DNA of 18,968 nt from Bryobacterales bacterium (lineage in GTDB: Bacteria; Acidobacteriota; Terriglobia; Bryobacterales; Bryobacteraceae): assembly GCA_009697495.1 (NCBI GenBank), contig SHUN01000006.1:1-18968 (forward strand), written 5' to 3'. The position numbers and the translations under genes were made by a program. The first letter of the stretch is position 1. Each line of letters starts with the position of its first letter. Of this stretch, positions 1 through 7,887 are shown piece after piece. The notes under the pieces are model-generated. The model had not been told where the DNA came from. It saw nothing but the letters and a program-made list of their open reading frames with translations, and did no database searches.

Positions 1-288
1 CACGTTTCCACCGGCGACGCCATCGGAGTCAACTTCGACGACGGCACCAATGCCTCTTCATACCCCAATATCTCCGCCGCCAACTCCGCCGTTTGCCGCG
101 CCCGTAAATACGGACTCGTCACGATTATCGCCGGCGCAACTCCCGCCGTCTTGGCCCGCTTCAGTATCTCGCGCAGCCGCTTAATCCCCTCCGGAGTCAA
201 CGCCCGTTTGGCATCCGCCTGTCCAGGACGAGGGTCCTCGGCGATGCCATGCCGCAGCAGGTAAATTTGCAGGGTGTGTCGAAACACC
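1..288 (-). CDS. sixA: Phosphohistidine phosphatase SixA-like (5' part; C-terminus lies beyond the window)
   Basis: The minus strand encodes QIYLLRHGIAEDPRPG near its start, then a segment with TPEGIKRLREIL and VTSPYLRARQTAELAAE. The LLRHG motif carries the histidine that is phosphorylated in histidine-phosphatase (phosphoglycerate mutase-like) enzymes, and SPYLRARQTAE is the usual second arginine-containing motif. SixA enzymes remove phosphate from phosphohistidine, for example on phosphotransfer proteins; the exact substrate here is unknown. Only about 90 codons are present and the frame is open to the window edge. The start is uncertain. GTG at 288-286 is used for the coordinates, but CTG at 272-270 would give the M-Q-I-Y beginning typical of the family. 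The only well-placed Shine-Dalgarno (AGGAGAG, about 313-306) serves an ATG at 304 that reaches TAG after four codons. The gene is divergent from the ligase at 319. Confidence 0.8.
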
Positions 289-290
289 CT
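271..290 (-). other. Small palindrome over the sixA start region
   Basis: The minus strand reads AGGGTGTTTCGACACACCCT, which folds as a 7-bp stem (AGGGTGT with ACACCCT) around a 6-base loop. It lies between a strong Shine-Dalgarno/ATG (ATG at 304-302) and the conserved part of sixA, and contains both candidate sixA starts (GTG 288, CTG 272). Taking out 19 bases (272 or so up to 290) would join M-T-E-Y to L-Q-I-Y-L-L-R-H-G in one frame. It may be a small palindromic insertion, a translational control hairpin, or chance. Confidence 0.5.
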
Positions 291-318
291 AATATTCTGT
301 CATACTCTCTCCTTTCCC

Positions 319-1524
319 ATGCTCGACGCCCTAAAACGTTACAATTGGCCCATCCTCGCCGCCGGTGCCGCCCTCGCCGCCAGCGTCGCCTCCATCGCCG
401 TTTCCCAGATTTGCCTTGGCGTCGCCATCCTCCTCACCATCCGCCAATGGCGTCACGCAAAATACCCCCCAGGGGCATCCCTCCTCCTCTTTTTCTTCGC
501 CTGGACCCTCCTCGCCGCCTCCCTCTCCAATACCCCCATCGCCGCCTTCCCCCAAATCAAGAAATTCTTCGTCTACCTTATCGTCCCCTGCCTCGCCGCC
601 GCCTACAATGGACCCGATTCCGCCAAAAACATCCTCACCGCCCTCGGCGCCGCCGGCACCCTCTCCGCCCTCTGGAGCCTCCTCCAATACGCCAAAACAT
701 TCTCCGCCGCCCAAGCCGCCGGCCTCGATTTCACCACCGCCTACGTCGCCGACCGCATCACCGGCTTCATGTCCCATTGGATGACCTTCGGCGGCACCAT
801 GATGACCGTCTTTCTCCTCGGCCTCGCCTACACTCTCTTCAACAAACCCATCCGCTGGCGCGTCCCCGCCGCCCTCATTTTCATCGCCGCCGCCCTCTTC
901 CTCGGCTGGACCCGCGGCATCTGGATCGGCACCTTCGCCGGCGCTCTCTACCTCATTTGGTTCTGGCGCAAATCCTTCGTCCTAGCCCTGCCAATACTAG
1001 CGATTGCCGCCGTCGCCGTCATGCCGCAACCCGAAAAGGACCGCGTCCTCTCCATCGTCAAACCCCGCGGCAATACCGACTCGAACAGCCACCGCGCGGC
1101 CCTCTTCTTCACCGGCCTCGCGATGATCCAAGCCCACCCCCTCATCGGTGTCGGCCCCGAACAAGTCGAACGCAACTTCGAGCACTACGCCCCCGAAGAC
1201 ATCCCCCGGCCTTTCCCCCGCGCCTGGTGGTACGGGCACCTCCACAACATCTATATCCAATTTTCCGCCGACCGCGGCATCCCCGCCATGCTCGCCATCA
1301 TCGGCTTCTTTTTCTGGTCTACCTGGACCATCGCCCGCGCCGCGGTCCGGGCCGGCACCGACCGCAAGTGGATGCTCCACGGCATCGCCGCCGTCTCCAT
1401 CGGCATCCTCGTCACTGGCATCTTCGAACACAACCTGGCCGACAGCGAAATCCTAATGCTCGCCCTCGGCCTCATCACACTCGGTGGCAGCCTTGCCGCC
1501 GATCAGTGTACTATACCGGTATAG
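319..1524 (+). CDS. O-antigen ligase/polymerase family membrane protein
   Basis: The 401-residue product starts MLDALKRYNWPILAAG and has about ten hydrophobic segments, as expected for an inner-membrane protein. A large periplasmic-type loop in the second half holds GVGPEQVERNF and then GHLHNIYIQFSADRGIPAM, the histidine- and asparagine-containing signature of the Wzy_C/WaaL (O-antigen ligase-like) family. Such proteins join undecaprenyl-linked glycans to lipid A core or to other acceptors, or polymerise repeat units; the sequence does not say which. I chose ATG 319 over an in-frame ATG at 274 because the extra 15 residues would run into the sixA leader and do not look like a transmembrane start. 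No good Shine-Dalgarno precedes 319. The stop codon (1522-1524) lies inside the putative CsoR operator of the copper genes that follow, so the two transcription units touch. manC in this window supplies GDP-mannose and might be functionally related, but it is not adjacent. Confidence 0.85.
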   Translation: MLDALKRYNWPILAAGAALAASVASIAVSQICLGVAILLTIRQWRHAKYPPGASLLLFFFAWTLLAASLSNTPIAAFPQIKKFFVYLIVPCLAAAYNGPDSAKNILTALGAAGTLSALWSLLQYAKTFSAAQAAGLDFTTAYVADRITGFMSHWMTFGGTMMTVFLLGLAYTLFNKPIRWRVPAALIFIAAALFLGWTRGIWIGTFAGALYLIWFWRKSFVLALPILAIAAVAVMPQPEKDRVLSIVKPRGNTDSNSHRAALFFTGLAMIQAHPLIGVGPEQVERNFEHYAPEDIPRPFPRAWWYGHLHNIYIQFSADRGIPAMLAIIGFFFWSTWTIARAAVRAGTDRKWMLHGIAAVSIGILVTGIFEHNLADSEILMLALGLITLGGSLAADQCTIPV

Positions 1525-1530
1525 GGTATA
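1512..1530 (+). promoter_or_regulatory. Putative CsoR operator of the copper operon
   Basis: TATACC-GGTATA-GGGTATA is a near-palindrome whose arms TATACC and GGGTATA match the general form of CsoR operators (ATACC/GGGTAT arms around a short spacer). A nested perfect 14-base palindrome CTATACCGGTATAG lies at 1511-1524. The site overlaps the ligase stop codon, contains the only weak Shine-Dalgarno (AGGG, 1523-1526), and ends 5 bases before the copZ ATG. The CsoR gene is the third gene of this operon, so autoregulated copper derepression is the natural model. No separate -35/-10 pair was identified. Confidence 0.65.
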
Positions 1531-1535
1531 CGAAT

Positions 1536-1727
1536 ATGTCAACCATAAATCTCAAAATCGAAGGCATGCACTGCGAAGCCTGCGTCAACCGCGTCAAACG
1601 CGCCCTCGAACGCGTCGAAGACATAAAAATCAAAGAAGTCCATATAGGATCGGCTTCCATCGAGACCCTCAACGTCGAAGCCGCCATCGCCGCCGTCACC
1701 AAAGCCGGCTACCCCGCCCATAAATAG
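1536..1727 (+). CDS. copZ: CopZ-like copper chaperone (heavy-metal-associated domain)
   Basis: This 63-residue protein is a single HMA domain. The metal-binding loop is GMHCEAC (Cys13 and Cys16, the MxCxxC motif), followed by NRVKRAL, and it ends with a typical VTKAGY. It should bind Cu(+) in the cytosol and hand it to the ATPase encoded directly downstream. The start ATG at 1536 sits just after the putative CsoR operator. The stop TAG (1725-1727) shares its G with the GTG start of copA, indicating translational coupling. The same stretch also ends a long Arg/Pro-rich open frame beginning near 249, which is only an out-of-frame reading of the ligase gene. Confidence 0.9.
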   Translation: MSTINLKIEGMHCEACVNRVKRALERVEDIKIKEVHIGSASIETLNVEAAIAAVTKAGYPAHK

Positions 1728-3787
1728 TGGCACACACCTATTTCCATATCCACGGCATGTCCTGCGCCGCCTGCGTCGGCCACGTAGAGCGCGCCCTCAC
1801 CCAAGTCGCAGGCGTCGCCACAGCCCAGGTCAACCTCCTCGCCAACGAAGCCACTGTCACCTTCGACCCCGCAATCACCAACGAAACCGTCTTGAAACAA
1901 GCCGTCGAAGACGCCGGCTACACCGCCGAAAATTCCGCCCCCCCCGACGAATACCCCGCCGTTCGCCGCCGCGCCTTCCTCTCGCTAGCTCTCGGTTTCG
2001 CCGCCATGGCCGCCATGCCTTTCACCGGCCACGACTCCACCGCCGCCCGCTACGCTCAACTCGCCGCCGCCATTTTCGTCATGGCCGGCCCCGGCCGCGA
2101 ATACTACGTTAACGCAGCCAACCGCCGCCTCGACATGAGTACCCTCATCGCCGTCGGCACCGGCTCTGCCTTTCTCTACTCCCTCGCCGCCACCCTCGCC
2201 CCCCACCGCTTCCACTCCAGCGGCCTCATGCCCGATGTCTATTACGAAGCCGTCATCTTCATCATCGCCTTAGTCCTCACCGGCCGCATGTTCGAGGTCC
2301 GCGCCCGCCGCGAAACCGCCGCCGCGCTCAGCAAACTTGCCGAACTCCAACCCGCCACCGCCACCATCCTCCGCGACAACCAGCCCATCGAACTGCCCAT
2401 CAACCAAGTCCAAAACGGCGACATCGCCATCCTCAAACCCGGCGACCGCATCCCCGTCGATGGCCTCATCGATTCCGGCGAATCCGCCGTCGACGAGTCC
2501 ATGCTCACCGGCGAGCCAATCCCCATCCAAAAACGTCCCGGAGACCGCCTCTCCGCCGGCACCATCAACGGCCTCGGCTCCCTGCATCTAAAAGTAACCG
2601 CCACCGGACAAGCCACTGTTCTCGCCCAAATCGGACGCATGATGCGCGACGCCCAGTCCTCCCGCGCGCCCCTCCAAAAACGAGCCGATCAAGTCAGCGC
2701 CGTCTTCGTCCCCGCCATCCTCATCATTGCCGCTGTCACGTTCTGCGCCTGGCTCCTCAACGGCGCTGAAACCGCCCGCGCCCTCTCCGCCGCCGTCGCC
2801 GTGCTCATCATCGCCTGCCCCTGCGCCATGGGCCTTGCCATCCCCGCCGCCGTCATGGTCGCCACCGGCCGCGCCGCCTCCCTCGGCGTGCTAATCAAAG
2901 GCGGCGAAGCCCTCGAACGCCTCGCACACATCCAAACCGTCGTCCTCGACAAAACCGGCACCATCACCCTGGGCCGCCCCGAAGTCACCCGCTACACCGG
3001 CACCGCTGAAGACCTCCCCCTCATCGCCGCCCTCGAAGCCGCCTCCGAACACCCCCTCGCTCAAAGCATCGTCCGCTACGCCAACGCCACTCTCCCCCCA
3101 GTCACCAACTTCCAGTCCACCCCCGGCCAAGGCGCGACCGGCACAGTCAATGGCCGCGAGGTAAAAGCCGGCCGCCCCGCCTGGCTCGGCAGCGCCGAAG
3201 ACGCCGCCATCGCCGCCACCATCGACAACCGTCCCGCCGGCGCATTCGACGTTGACGATCCCATTAAGCCAAGCGCAAAAGCCGCCATTGAAGCCCTCCA
3301 AACCATGGGCCTCGAAGTAGTCATGCTCACCGGCGACCGCCTTTCCGCCGCCCGCAGGGTCGCCCAGGCCGTAGGCATATCGGACATTACAGCCGAAGTC
3401 CTCCCCGCCGGAAAACTGGACGCCATCCGCGCCCGCCAGGCCAATGGCCGCAAGGTGGCGATGGTCGGTGACGGCGTCAACGACGCCCCCGCCCTGGCCC
3501 AGGCAGACGCCGGAATCGCGATGGCGTCCGGCTCCGGCATCGCCGTCGAAGCAGGCGACGTCACCCTGCTCCGCAACGATCTAACCGCCGTCGCCGCCGC
3601 CATCCGCCTCTCCAAAGCAACCGTAAAAATCATGCGCCAGAACCTCTTCTGGGCCTTCTGCTACAACGCCGCCGGCATCCCCATCGCCGCCCTCGGCCTG
3701 CTTAACCCGGTCGTGGCGAGCGCCGCCATGGCCCTCAGTTCTCTCAGCGTCCTGGCCAACAGCCTGCGCCTCCGGAGGTTCCAATAA
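1727..3787 (+). CDS. copA: Copper-exporting P1B-type ATPase CopA
   Basis: The 686-residue protein pumps Cu(+) out of the cytosol at the expense of ATP. It has one N-terminal HMA domain (GMSCAAC near residues 10-16), then membrane helices, the actuator-domain TGEP (261-264), the membrane metal site IACPCAMG with Cys364-Pro-Cys366, the phosphorylation site DKTGT (Asp408), the nucleotide-binding SEHPLAQ (His442) and the hinge [11 protein letters not shown] (about 580-590). The last two helices carry [12 protein letters not shown] and [15 protein letters not shown], the Asn/Tyr and Met/Ser signatures of the P1B-1 (Cu+) subgroup, which supports copper over zinc or cobalt. Length is a little short for the family because there is only one HMA domain. 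The start is GTG 1727, overlapping the copZ stop (TAGTG), and the stop overlaps the csoR start (TAATG). Codons end mostly in C. Confidence 0.95.
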   Translation: MAHTYFHIHGMSCAACVGHVERALTQVAGVATAQVNLLANEATVTFDPAITNETVLKQAVEDAGYTAENSAPPDEYPAVRRRAFLSLALGFAAMAAMPFTGHDSTAARYAQLAAAIFVMAGPGREYYVNAANRRLDMSTLIAVGTGSAFLYSLAATLAPHRFHSSGLMPDVYYEAVIFIIALVLTGRMFEVRARRETAAALSKLAELQPATATILRDNQPIELPINQVQNGDIAILKPGDRIPVDGLIDSGESAVDESMLTGEPIPIQKRPGDRLSAGTINGLGSLHLKVTATGQATVLAQIGRMMRDAQSSRAPLQKRADQVSAVFVPAILIIAAVTFCAWLLNGAETARALSAAVAVLIIACPCAMGLAIPAAVMVATGRAASLGVLIKGGEALERLAHIQTVVLDKTGTITLGRPEVTRYTGTAEDLPLIAALEAASEHPLAQSIVRYANATLPPVTNFQSTPGQGATGTVNGREVKAGRPAWLGSAEDAAIAATIDNRPAGAFDVDDPIKPSAKAAIEALQTMGLEVVMLTGDRLSAARRVAQAVGISDITAEVLPAGKLDAIRARQANGRKVAMVGDGVNDAPALAQADAGIAMASGSGIAVEAGDVTLLRNDLTAVAAAIRLSKATVKIMRQNLFWAFCYNAAGIPIAALGLLNPVVASAAMALSSLSVLANSLRLRRFQ

Positions 3788-4053
3788 TGCGGAAAGAAGC
3801 CGCGCTCAAGCGGCTCAAGCGGATCGAAGGCCAAGTCCGCGGCGTCGCCAAAATGGTCGAAGAAGACCGCTACTGCATGGACGTCATGATGCAAATCGCC
3901 GCCGTTCAGCAAGCCCTCCGCGGCGTCAGCCGCGAACTTATGCATCAGCACCTCGAACACTGCGTCCATGACGCCGTGGCCAAGGGCGACAAGGGCCGCG
4001 AAGGCATACTTTACAAGGAAATGCTCGACCTCATCTATAAGTATTCGCGCTGA
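3787..4053 (+). CDS. csoR: CsoR-family copper-sensing transcriptional repressor
   Basis: The 88-residue all-helical protein belongs to the DUF156/CsoR-RcnR family. It begins with a basic helix (LKRLKRIEGQVRGVAKMV) and has the Cys-His-Cys ligand set Cys30, His55 and Cys59, with the spacings (25 and 4) of the Cu(+)-sensing CsoR type rather than the RcnR or FrmR pattern. Copper binding would release it from the operator at 1512-1530 and allow expression of its own operon. The ATG start overlaps the copA TAA by one base. The next gene is convergent and ends 15 bases beyond. Confidence 0.92.
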   Translation: MRKEAALKRLKRIEGQVRGVAKMVEEDRYCMDVMMQIAAVQQALRGVSRELMHQHLEHCVHDAVAKGDKGREGILYKEMLDLIYKYSR

Positions 4054-4068
4054 ATCCTTCGCCCGAAT

Positions 4069-4563
4069 CTACGCCGATTCCCCGCCTTCAAGCCCTTCCA
4101 GCCGTAAATGGTGAAGTTCAGCTATTCGCACCAGCGCCCGGATATGTTCGCCGTCGACGGCCTGCGCTTCCAGGATTCTTCTTATCTCCGCGTCGTTCCA
4201 TTCGAACGCCTCGTCGTGATACTGCTGGCGCGCCGCCATCTCTCCTTGGATCCTGGAAATTTGTTCCTCGAATTGCTCCTGGCGCCGGACCGCCGCCTCC
4301 TGCCGCATAGCTTCCTCCGCCTGACGCTTGGCCGCCTCCTCTTGGAACTGCTCCTGGCGCATCGCCGCCGCCGCCTGACGCTTGGCCGCCTCCGCCTCGA
4401 ACTGCTCCTGGCGCATCGCCGCCTGTTCCTCGAACTGCTCCTGGCGCATCGCCGCCGCCGCCTGGCGCTTGGCCTCCTCCGCCTCGAACTGCTCCTGTCG
4501 CTTGGCCGCCTGTTCCAGGATGCGCTCTATGCGGTCAAGCCGATCTCCGTTGCCATTCGTCAT
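4069..4563 (-). CDS. Coiled-coil repeat protein of unknown function
   Basis: The 164-residue protein has a short N-terminus (MTNGNGDRLDRIERILEQAA), a central 83-residue repeat and a non-repeated C-terminal helix region (EFEWNDAEIRRILEAQ-like, ending LEGLEGGESA). Residues 21-103 divide exactly into blocks of 11, 7, 11, 11, 7, 11, 7, 7 and 11 residues, each beginning with basic-Arg-Gln or Met-Arg-Gln; the 11-residue blocks have RQEQFEE-type cores. These are the hendecad and heptad periods of coiled coils, so a long continuous helix that oligomerises is likely. No signal peptide or membrane segment is seen. AGAGG lies about 8 bases before the ATG. No enzymatic motif was found, so function is unknown. 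Confidence 0.7.
   Translation of the reverse strand: MTNGNGDRLDRIERILEQAAKRQEQFEAEEAKRQAAAAMRQEQFEEQAAMRQEQFEAEAAKRQAAAAMRQEQFQEEAAKRQAEEAMRQEAAVRRQEQFEEQISRIQGEMAARQQYHDEAFEWNDAEIRRILEAQAVDGEHIRALVRIAELHHLRLEGLEGGESA
4255..4503 (-). repeat. In-frame tandem repeat coding 7- and 11-residue coiled-coil blocks
   Basis: Nucleotide copies of 33 and 21 bases alternate here and stay close in sequence: CTCCTGGCGCATCGCC recurs several times on the plus strand, followed by CGCCTGACGCTTGGCC or a variant. All units are multiples of three, so copy-number change keeps the reading frame. The repeats lie entirely within the coiled-coil gene. Confidence 0.8.
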
Positions 4564-4639
4564 GTCAAGAGCCTCTCTCCCCAGCGTAGCATCGAACTCC
4601 CGCCGAACATTTCATCCCCGGTTTGCTCATAATTCCTAT

Positions 4640-6103
4640 ATGCCCTCCACAACCGGATCCGCTGGCGAGACCGATGACCATCAAATCCTCTCTACCAGTC
4701 GCAAGGCCCTAAAGATCAACCTCGACATGTCCCGCTACGGCGCCTTCGCCGAAATCGGCGCCGGTCAGGAAGTCGTTCGCTGGTTCTTCAGCGTCGGCGG
4801 CGCCGCCGGCACCATCGCCAAGTCCACCTCCGCTTACGACATGGCCATCAGCGATGCCATCTACGGACCAGGCAAGCGCTATGTCTCCCGCGAGCGACTC
4901 CAGAGCATGCTCGACTGCGAACACGCCATCATCGAAAACAATCTCGGCCCCGCCCGCGGTGACGCCACCGCTTTCTTCACTTTCGCCGACACCGTCTCGG
5001 CTCGCAACTTCCGCGGCACCAACGAATGCCACGGCTGGCTGGGCGTCAAATATCAGGTCGATCCGCGCGACCCCCATAGCCAAATTATCATTCACGTCCG
5101 CATGCTCGATACCCGGAACAGTCTCCAGCAGGACGCCTTAGGCATCGTCGGAGTCAATCTCCTCTACTCCGCTTTCTACCTTCGGCAGCAGCCCCACCTC
5201 ATGCTCAAATCCTTGCTCGACAACCTCAGCACCGACCGCGTCGAGATCGACATGGTTGAGTTCTCCGGCAACGAATTCAAACACGTCGATAACCGTGCCG
5301 TCAGTCTGAAACTCGTGCAACTCGGCCTCTCCGGCGCCGCCATGTTCGGCCCCTCCGGCAACGTGCTCCAGCCCTCGGAAGTTCTTCGCAAGAAACCCGT
5401 TTTGGTCGAACGCGGCAGCTTTCGCCCCGTCACCAAAGTCAACATCGACATGATCGATTGCGCCCTCGCTCAATTCTCCGCCGACCTCGCCGTTCCACCG
5501 GAGCAGGTCGTCGATCTGATGGAAATCAATCTGCGCCAACTCCTGGTCGATGGCAAGCTCGACCTCGCCGACTTCCTCGCCCGCGCCGATTTGCTCGGTG
5601 CCGCCGGCAAAACCGTACTCGTCTCTAACTTCTTCGAATACTACCGCCTGGCCGGCTATCTCGCCCGCTACACTTCCGAGCCCATCGCCGTCGCCCTGGG
5701 CGTCCCCAGTCTCCTCGATTTATTCAAAGAGGAGTACTACAGCGCGCTCGAGGGCGGCATCCTCGAAGCCTTTGGCAAGCTCTTCACCAAGAACATGCGC
5801 ATCTACGTTTATCCGTACCGTGACCCGGCCACCGGCGTCCTCCAAACCGCCAGCACGGCAGCCATTCCCGGCGATCAGCGCAATATTTTCGAGCATCTGG
5901 AAGAGCGCGGAAGGATCCAGGAAATCCAAAACTTCGACGAGAGTCTGCTCCACATCTTCTCCCGCGACGTTCTGCGCAGGATCAAGGCCGGGGACGCTGC
6001 CTGGGAGTCGATGGTTCCCCAGGAAATTGCCGCTCGCATCAAATCCCATCGCCTTTTCGGCTACACCGGAGTCGACCCGGAGAGTGCGCCGGCGCCGGCA
6101 TAA
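4640..6103 (+). CDS. Conserved protein of unknown function (often mislabelled in databases)
   Basis: The 487-residue protein has no signal peptide and no clear membrane segments. Recognisable conserved blocks are RYGAFAEIGAGQEVVRWFF, GGAAGTIAKSTSAYDM, RGTNECHGWLGVKYQ, GIVGVNLLYSAFYL, VEIDMVEFSGNEF, LVERGSFRPVT and GGILEAFGKLF. From memory, homologues with the same blocks occur in Bacteroidetes, Acidobacteria and other phyla, and carry automatic names such as TonB-dependent receptor or nicotinate-nucleotide adenylyltransferase. The sequence shows neither a beta-barrel nor a nucleotidyltransferase HxGH motif, so I would not use those names. ATG 4640 was chosen because the open frame upstream runs antisense through the coiled-coil gene. 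CATAAT (4629-4634) just upstream could be a -10 element, giving a very short leader. The pair with the divergent coiled-coil gene has about 76 bases between starts. Confidence 0.75.
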   Translation: MPSTTGSAGETDDHQILSTSRKALKINLDMSRYGAFAEIGAGQEVVRWFFSVGGAAGTIAKSTSAYDMAISDAIYGPGKRYVSRERLQSMLDCEHAIIENNLGPARGDATAFFTFADTVSARNFRGTNECHGWLGVKYQVDPRDPHSQIIIHVRMLDTRNSLQQDALGIVGVNLLYSAFYLRQQPHLMLKSLLDNLSTDRVEIDMVEFSGNEFKHVDNRAVSLKLVQLGLSGAAMFGPSGNVLQPSEVLRKKPVLVERGSFRPVTKVNIDMIDCALAQFSADLAVPPEQVVDLMEINLRQLLVDGKLDLADFLARADLLGAAGKTVLVSNFFEYYRLAGYLARYTSEPIAVALGVPSLLDLFKEEYYSALEGGILEAFGKLFTKNMRIYVYPYRDPATGVLQTASTAAIPGDQRNIFEHLEERGRIQEIQNFDESLLHIFSRDVLRRIKAGDAAWESMVPQEIAARIKSHRLFGYTGVDPESAPAPA

Positions 6104-6273
6104 AACCGAAGCTCAGCCGCTATCCCCGCGGCCCCAATCCCTCCGTCGCGGCCGGCCTCGCCCGAACGGCCACATTGGTTCTCAGGCGGGCATCAAAAAG
6201 GCTCGCAGCCACCGCTCGCCCGCCCGAAGTGTCTTCAAAACTCGGGCTGGCGATGCGCGGGGACCCTCTCACT

Positions 6274-6301
6274 CGCCTGCCCGGACAAAACCGGGCAGGC
6301 G
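6274..6301. terminator. Perfect 11-bp hairpin between convergent genes
   Basis: CGCCTGCCCGG pairs perfectly with CCGGGCAGGCG around the loop ACAAAA. It sits in the 211-base gap between the plus-strand unknown gene ending at 6103 and ppiB ending at 6315 on the minus strand, so it could stop transcription from either side. No T-run follows on either strand, so it is not a canonical intrinsic terminator. The rest of the gap is GC-rich with no gene seen. Confidence 0.5.
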
Positions 6302-6314
6302 CGGCAGGGTTGCC

Positions 6315-6794
6315 CTAACTCTCCGTCACGACCACAGTCTGCATGACGTCGCCCTGCTTGACCGCATCCACGACATCCATCCCGCTGGTCACTTTGCCGA
6401 AAACCGTGTGCTTGCCGTTCAACCACGCGCAAGGCACATGCGTTATGAAAAACTGGCTACCATTGGTTCCCGGACCCGAGTTGGCCATCGAGATCACGCC
6501 GCGATCATGCGTGTTCGCATTGCCGGCGAACTCATCCCCAAAACGATATCCTGGACCGCCCCGGCCGTTCCCTTCCGGATCGCCCGTTTGGACCATAAAG
6601 TCCGGAATCACGCGATGGAAGATGATTCCGTCGTAAAAATTGTCCCTCGCCAAAAAGACGAAGTTGTTCACGGTGTTCGGCGCCTGCGCCGCGTCCAACT
6701 GCAGCGTGATCACGCCGCGATTGGTTGTAATGGTAACCGTGTAAATCTTGGCCGGGTCAATGCCCAGGGCCGGGTAGGATGCGTATTGCTTCAT
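6315..6794 (-). CDS. ppiB: Cyclophilin-type peptidyl-prolyl cis-trans isomerase
   Basis: The 159-residue protein is a single cyclophilin domain that speeds proline cis-trans isomerisation during folding. Active-site features are visible: [15 protein letters not shown] with Arg61, Phe66, Met67 and Gln69; NGSQFFIT (residues 111-118); and Trp124 in [14 protein letters not shown], as in cyclosporin-binding cyclophilins. No signal peptide is present, so it is probably cytoplasmic. The ATG (6794-6792) overlaps the manC stop as ATGA, so it is the last gene of the long operon. A longer open frame upstream in the same frame is a shadow of manC. Confidence 0.92.
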   Translation of the reverse strand: MKQYASYPALGIDPAKIYTVTITTNRGVITLQLDAAQAPNTVNNFVFLARDNFYDGIIFHRVIPDFMVQTGDPEGNGRGGPGYRFGDEFAGNANTHDRGVISMANSGPGTNGSQFFITHVPCAWLNGKHTVFGKVTSGMDVVDAVKQGDVMQTVVVTES

Positions 6795-7876
6795 AATAAT
6801 TCCTCTCGTTTGGCACGTTCCAGCGCCTTGACAATATCGGAGACGTTTTGCGCCCGGTGGCGGTCCACAATCAACAGGGCGTCGTCCGTCTCCACGACCA
6901 CCAGATCCCTTACGCCCACCAGCGCCACCAGCTTCTTCGGCACATCGACGTAACACCCCTCGCTGCCCACGGTCAGCACATCGGCCGACCGCAGCACGTT
7001 CGTGTGTACGCCCCGCGCCAACAACTCGTAAACAGCGTTCCAACTGCCTACATCGTTCCAACCGAACTCATCGCAGGCAATGCCGTAAACATTGTCCGAT
7101 TTTTCGATAATCCCCACGTCCACCGAAACGTTCTCGCACGCCGGAAAGTGATCGGCCAGCTTCTTCTTGAACGTCCGGCTCTCGAACGCCGGCAGCTTCG
7201 CCAACGTCTCCGCCGTCGCCGGCATGTGCTGCCGCATCTCGTCCATAAAGACGCTTGCCCGCCAGAAAAACATGCCCGCGTTCCAGTAGTACGTGCCGGC
7301 GGCGACGAATGCTTTCGCCGTCTCCAGATTCGGCTTCTCCGTGAACCGCTGGACCTTCAACGGCTCCGTGCCGCCGGAGGTCACGCCGAACGGAAACTCA
7401 ATGTAGCCGTAGCCGGTCTCCGCCCACCGCGGCTGTATTCCCAGCACACAAATTCGCCCCTTCCGCGCCGCGTCGAAGGCCGGCCGGACCAGCCGCAAAT
7501 AACGCGCCGGTTTCTCGATAATGTGGTCCGCCGGAAATACCCCCATCACCGCGTCCGGGTCCCGCTGTTGCAACAGTTGCGCCACCAGCGCAATCGCGGC
7601 GGCAGTGTTGCGTTGCGCCGGTTCGGCGATGATCTGCGCCTTCGGCACCTCGGGCAACTGCCGGATGATCGTGTCCCGCAGAAAGTCGTTGGTGATGATC
7701 CAGATCCGCTCCGGCCCCAGCACGGGTAGCAACCGGTCCACCGTCTGTTGAATCAGCGTTCGTTCCCCGGAAAAACTCAGGACCTGCTTGGCGGAGCGCT
7801 TCCGCGACAGCGGCCAGAACCGCGTGCCCCGTCCGCCCGCCAGTATAAGGGCGTAGTAATGATCTGACTTAGCCAT
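6791..7876 (-). CDS. manC: Mannose-1-phosphate guanylyltransferase
   Basis: The 361-residue enzyme makes GDP-mannose from GTP and mannose-1-phosphate. The nucleotide-binding signature [15 protein letters not shown] lies at about residues 12-26, with FPADH in the middle and FTEKP later, both typical of the family. Length fits the single-function form; the C-terminal cupin phosphomannose isomerase domain of bifunctional ManC/AlgA is absent. GDP-mannose feeds surface glycan synthesis, so it may support the O-antigen-type pathway represented at 319-1524. The ATG lies 11 bases after the preceding lepB stop, in a short duplicated motif (GTTACTAA twice). The stop overlaps ppiB by ATGA. Confidence 0.92.
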   Translation of the reverse strand: MAKSDHYYALILAGGRGTRFWPLSRKRSAKQVLSFSGERTLIQQTVDRLLPVLGPERIWIITNDFLRDTIIRQLPEVPKAQIIAEPAQRNTAAAIALVAQLLQQRDPDAVMGVFPADHIIEKPARYLRLVRPAFDAARKGRICVLGIQPRWAETGYGYIEFPFGVTSGGTEPLKVQRFTEKPNLETAKAFVAAGTYYWNAGMFFWRASVFMDEMRQHMPATAETLAKLPAFESRTFKKKLADHFPACENVSVDVGIIEKSDNVYGIACDEFGWNDVGSWNAVYELLARGVHTNVLRSADVLTVGSEGCYVDVPKKLVALVGVRDLVVVETDDALLIVDRHRAQNVSDIVKALERAKREELL

Positions 7877-7887
7877 GACTTAGTAAC

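Noticed and set aside
249..1535. Long Arg/Pro-rich open frame on the plus strand before copZ
   Set aside because: It is an out-of-frame reading of the O-antigen ligase gene with low-complexity composition; only its last 63 codons (copZ) are real.
4255..4503. Regular repeats that could suggest a CRISPR array
   Set aside because: The units are in frame, encode coiled-coil blocks and have no unique spacers.
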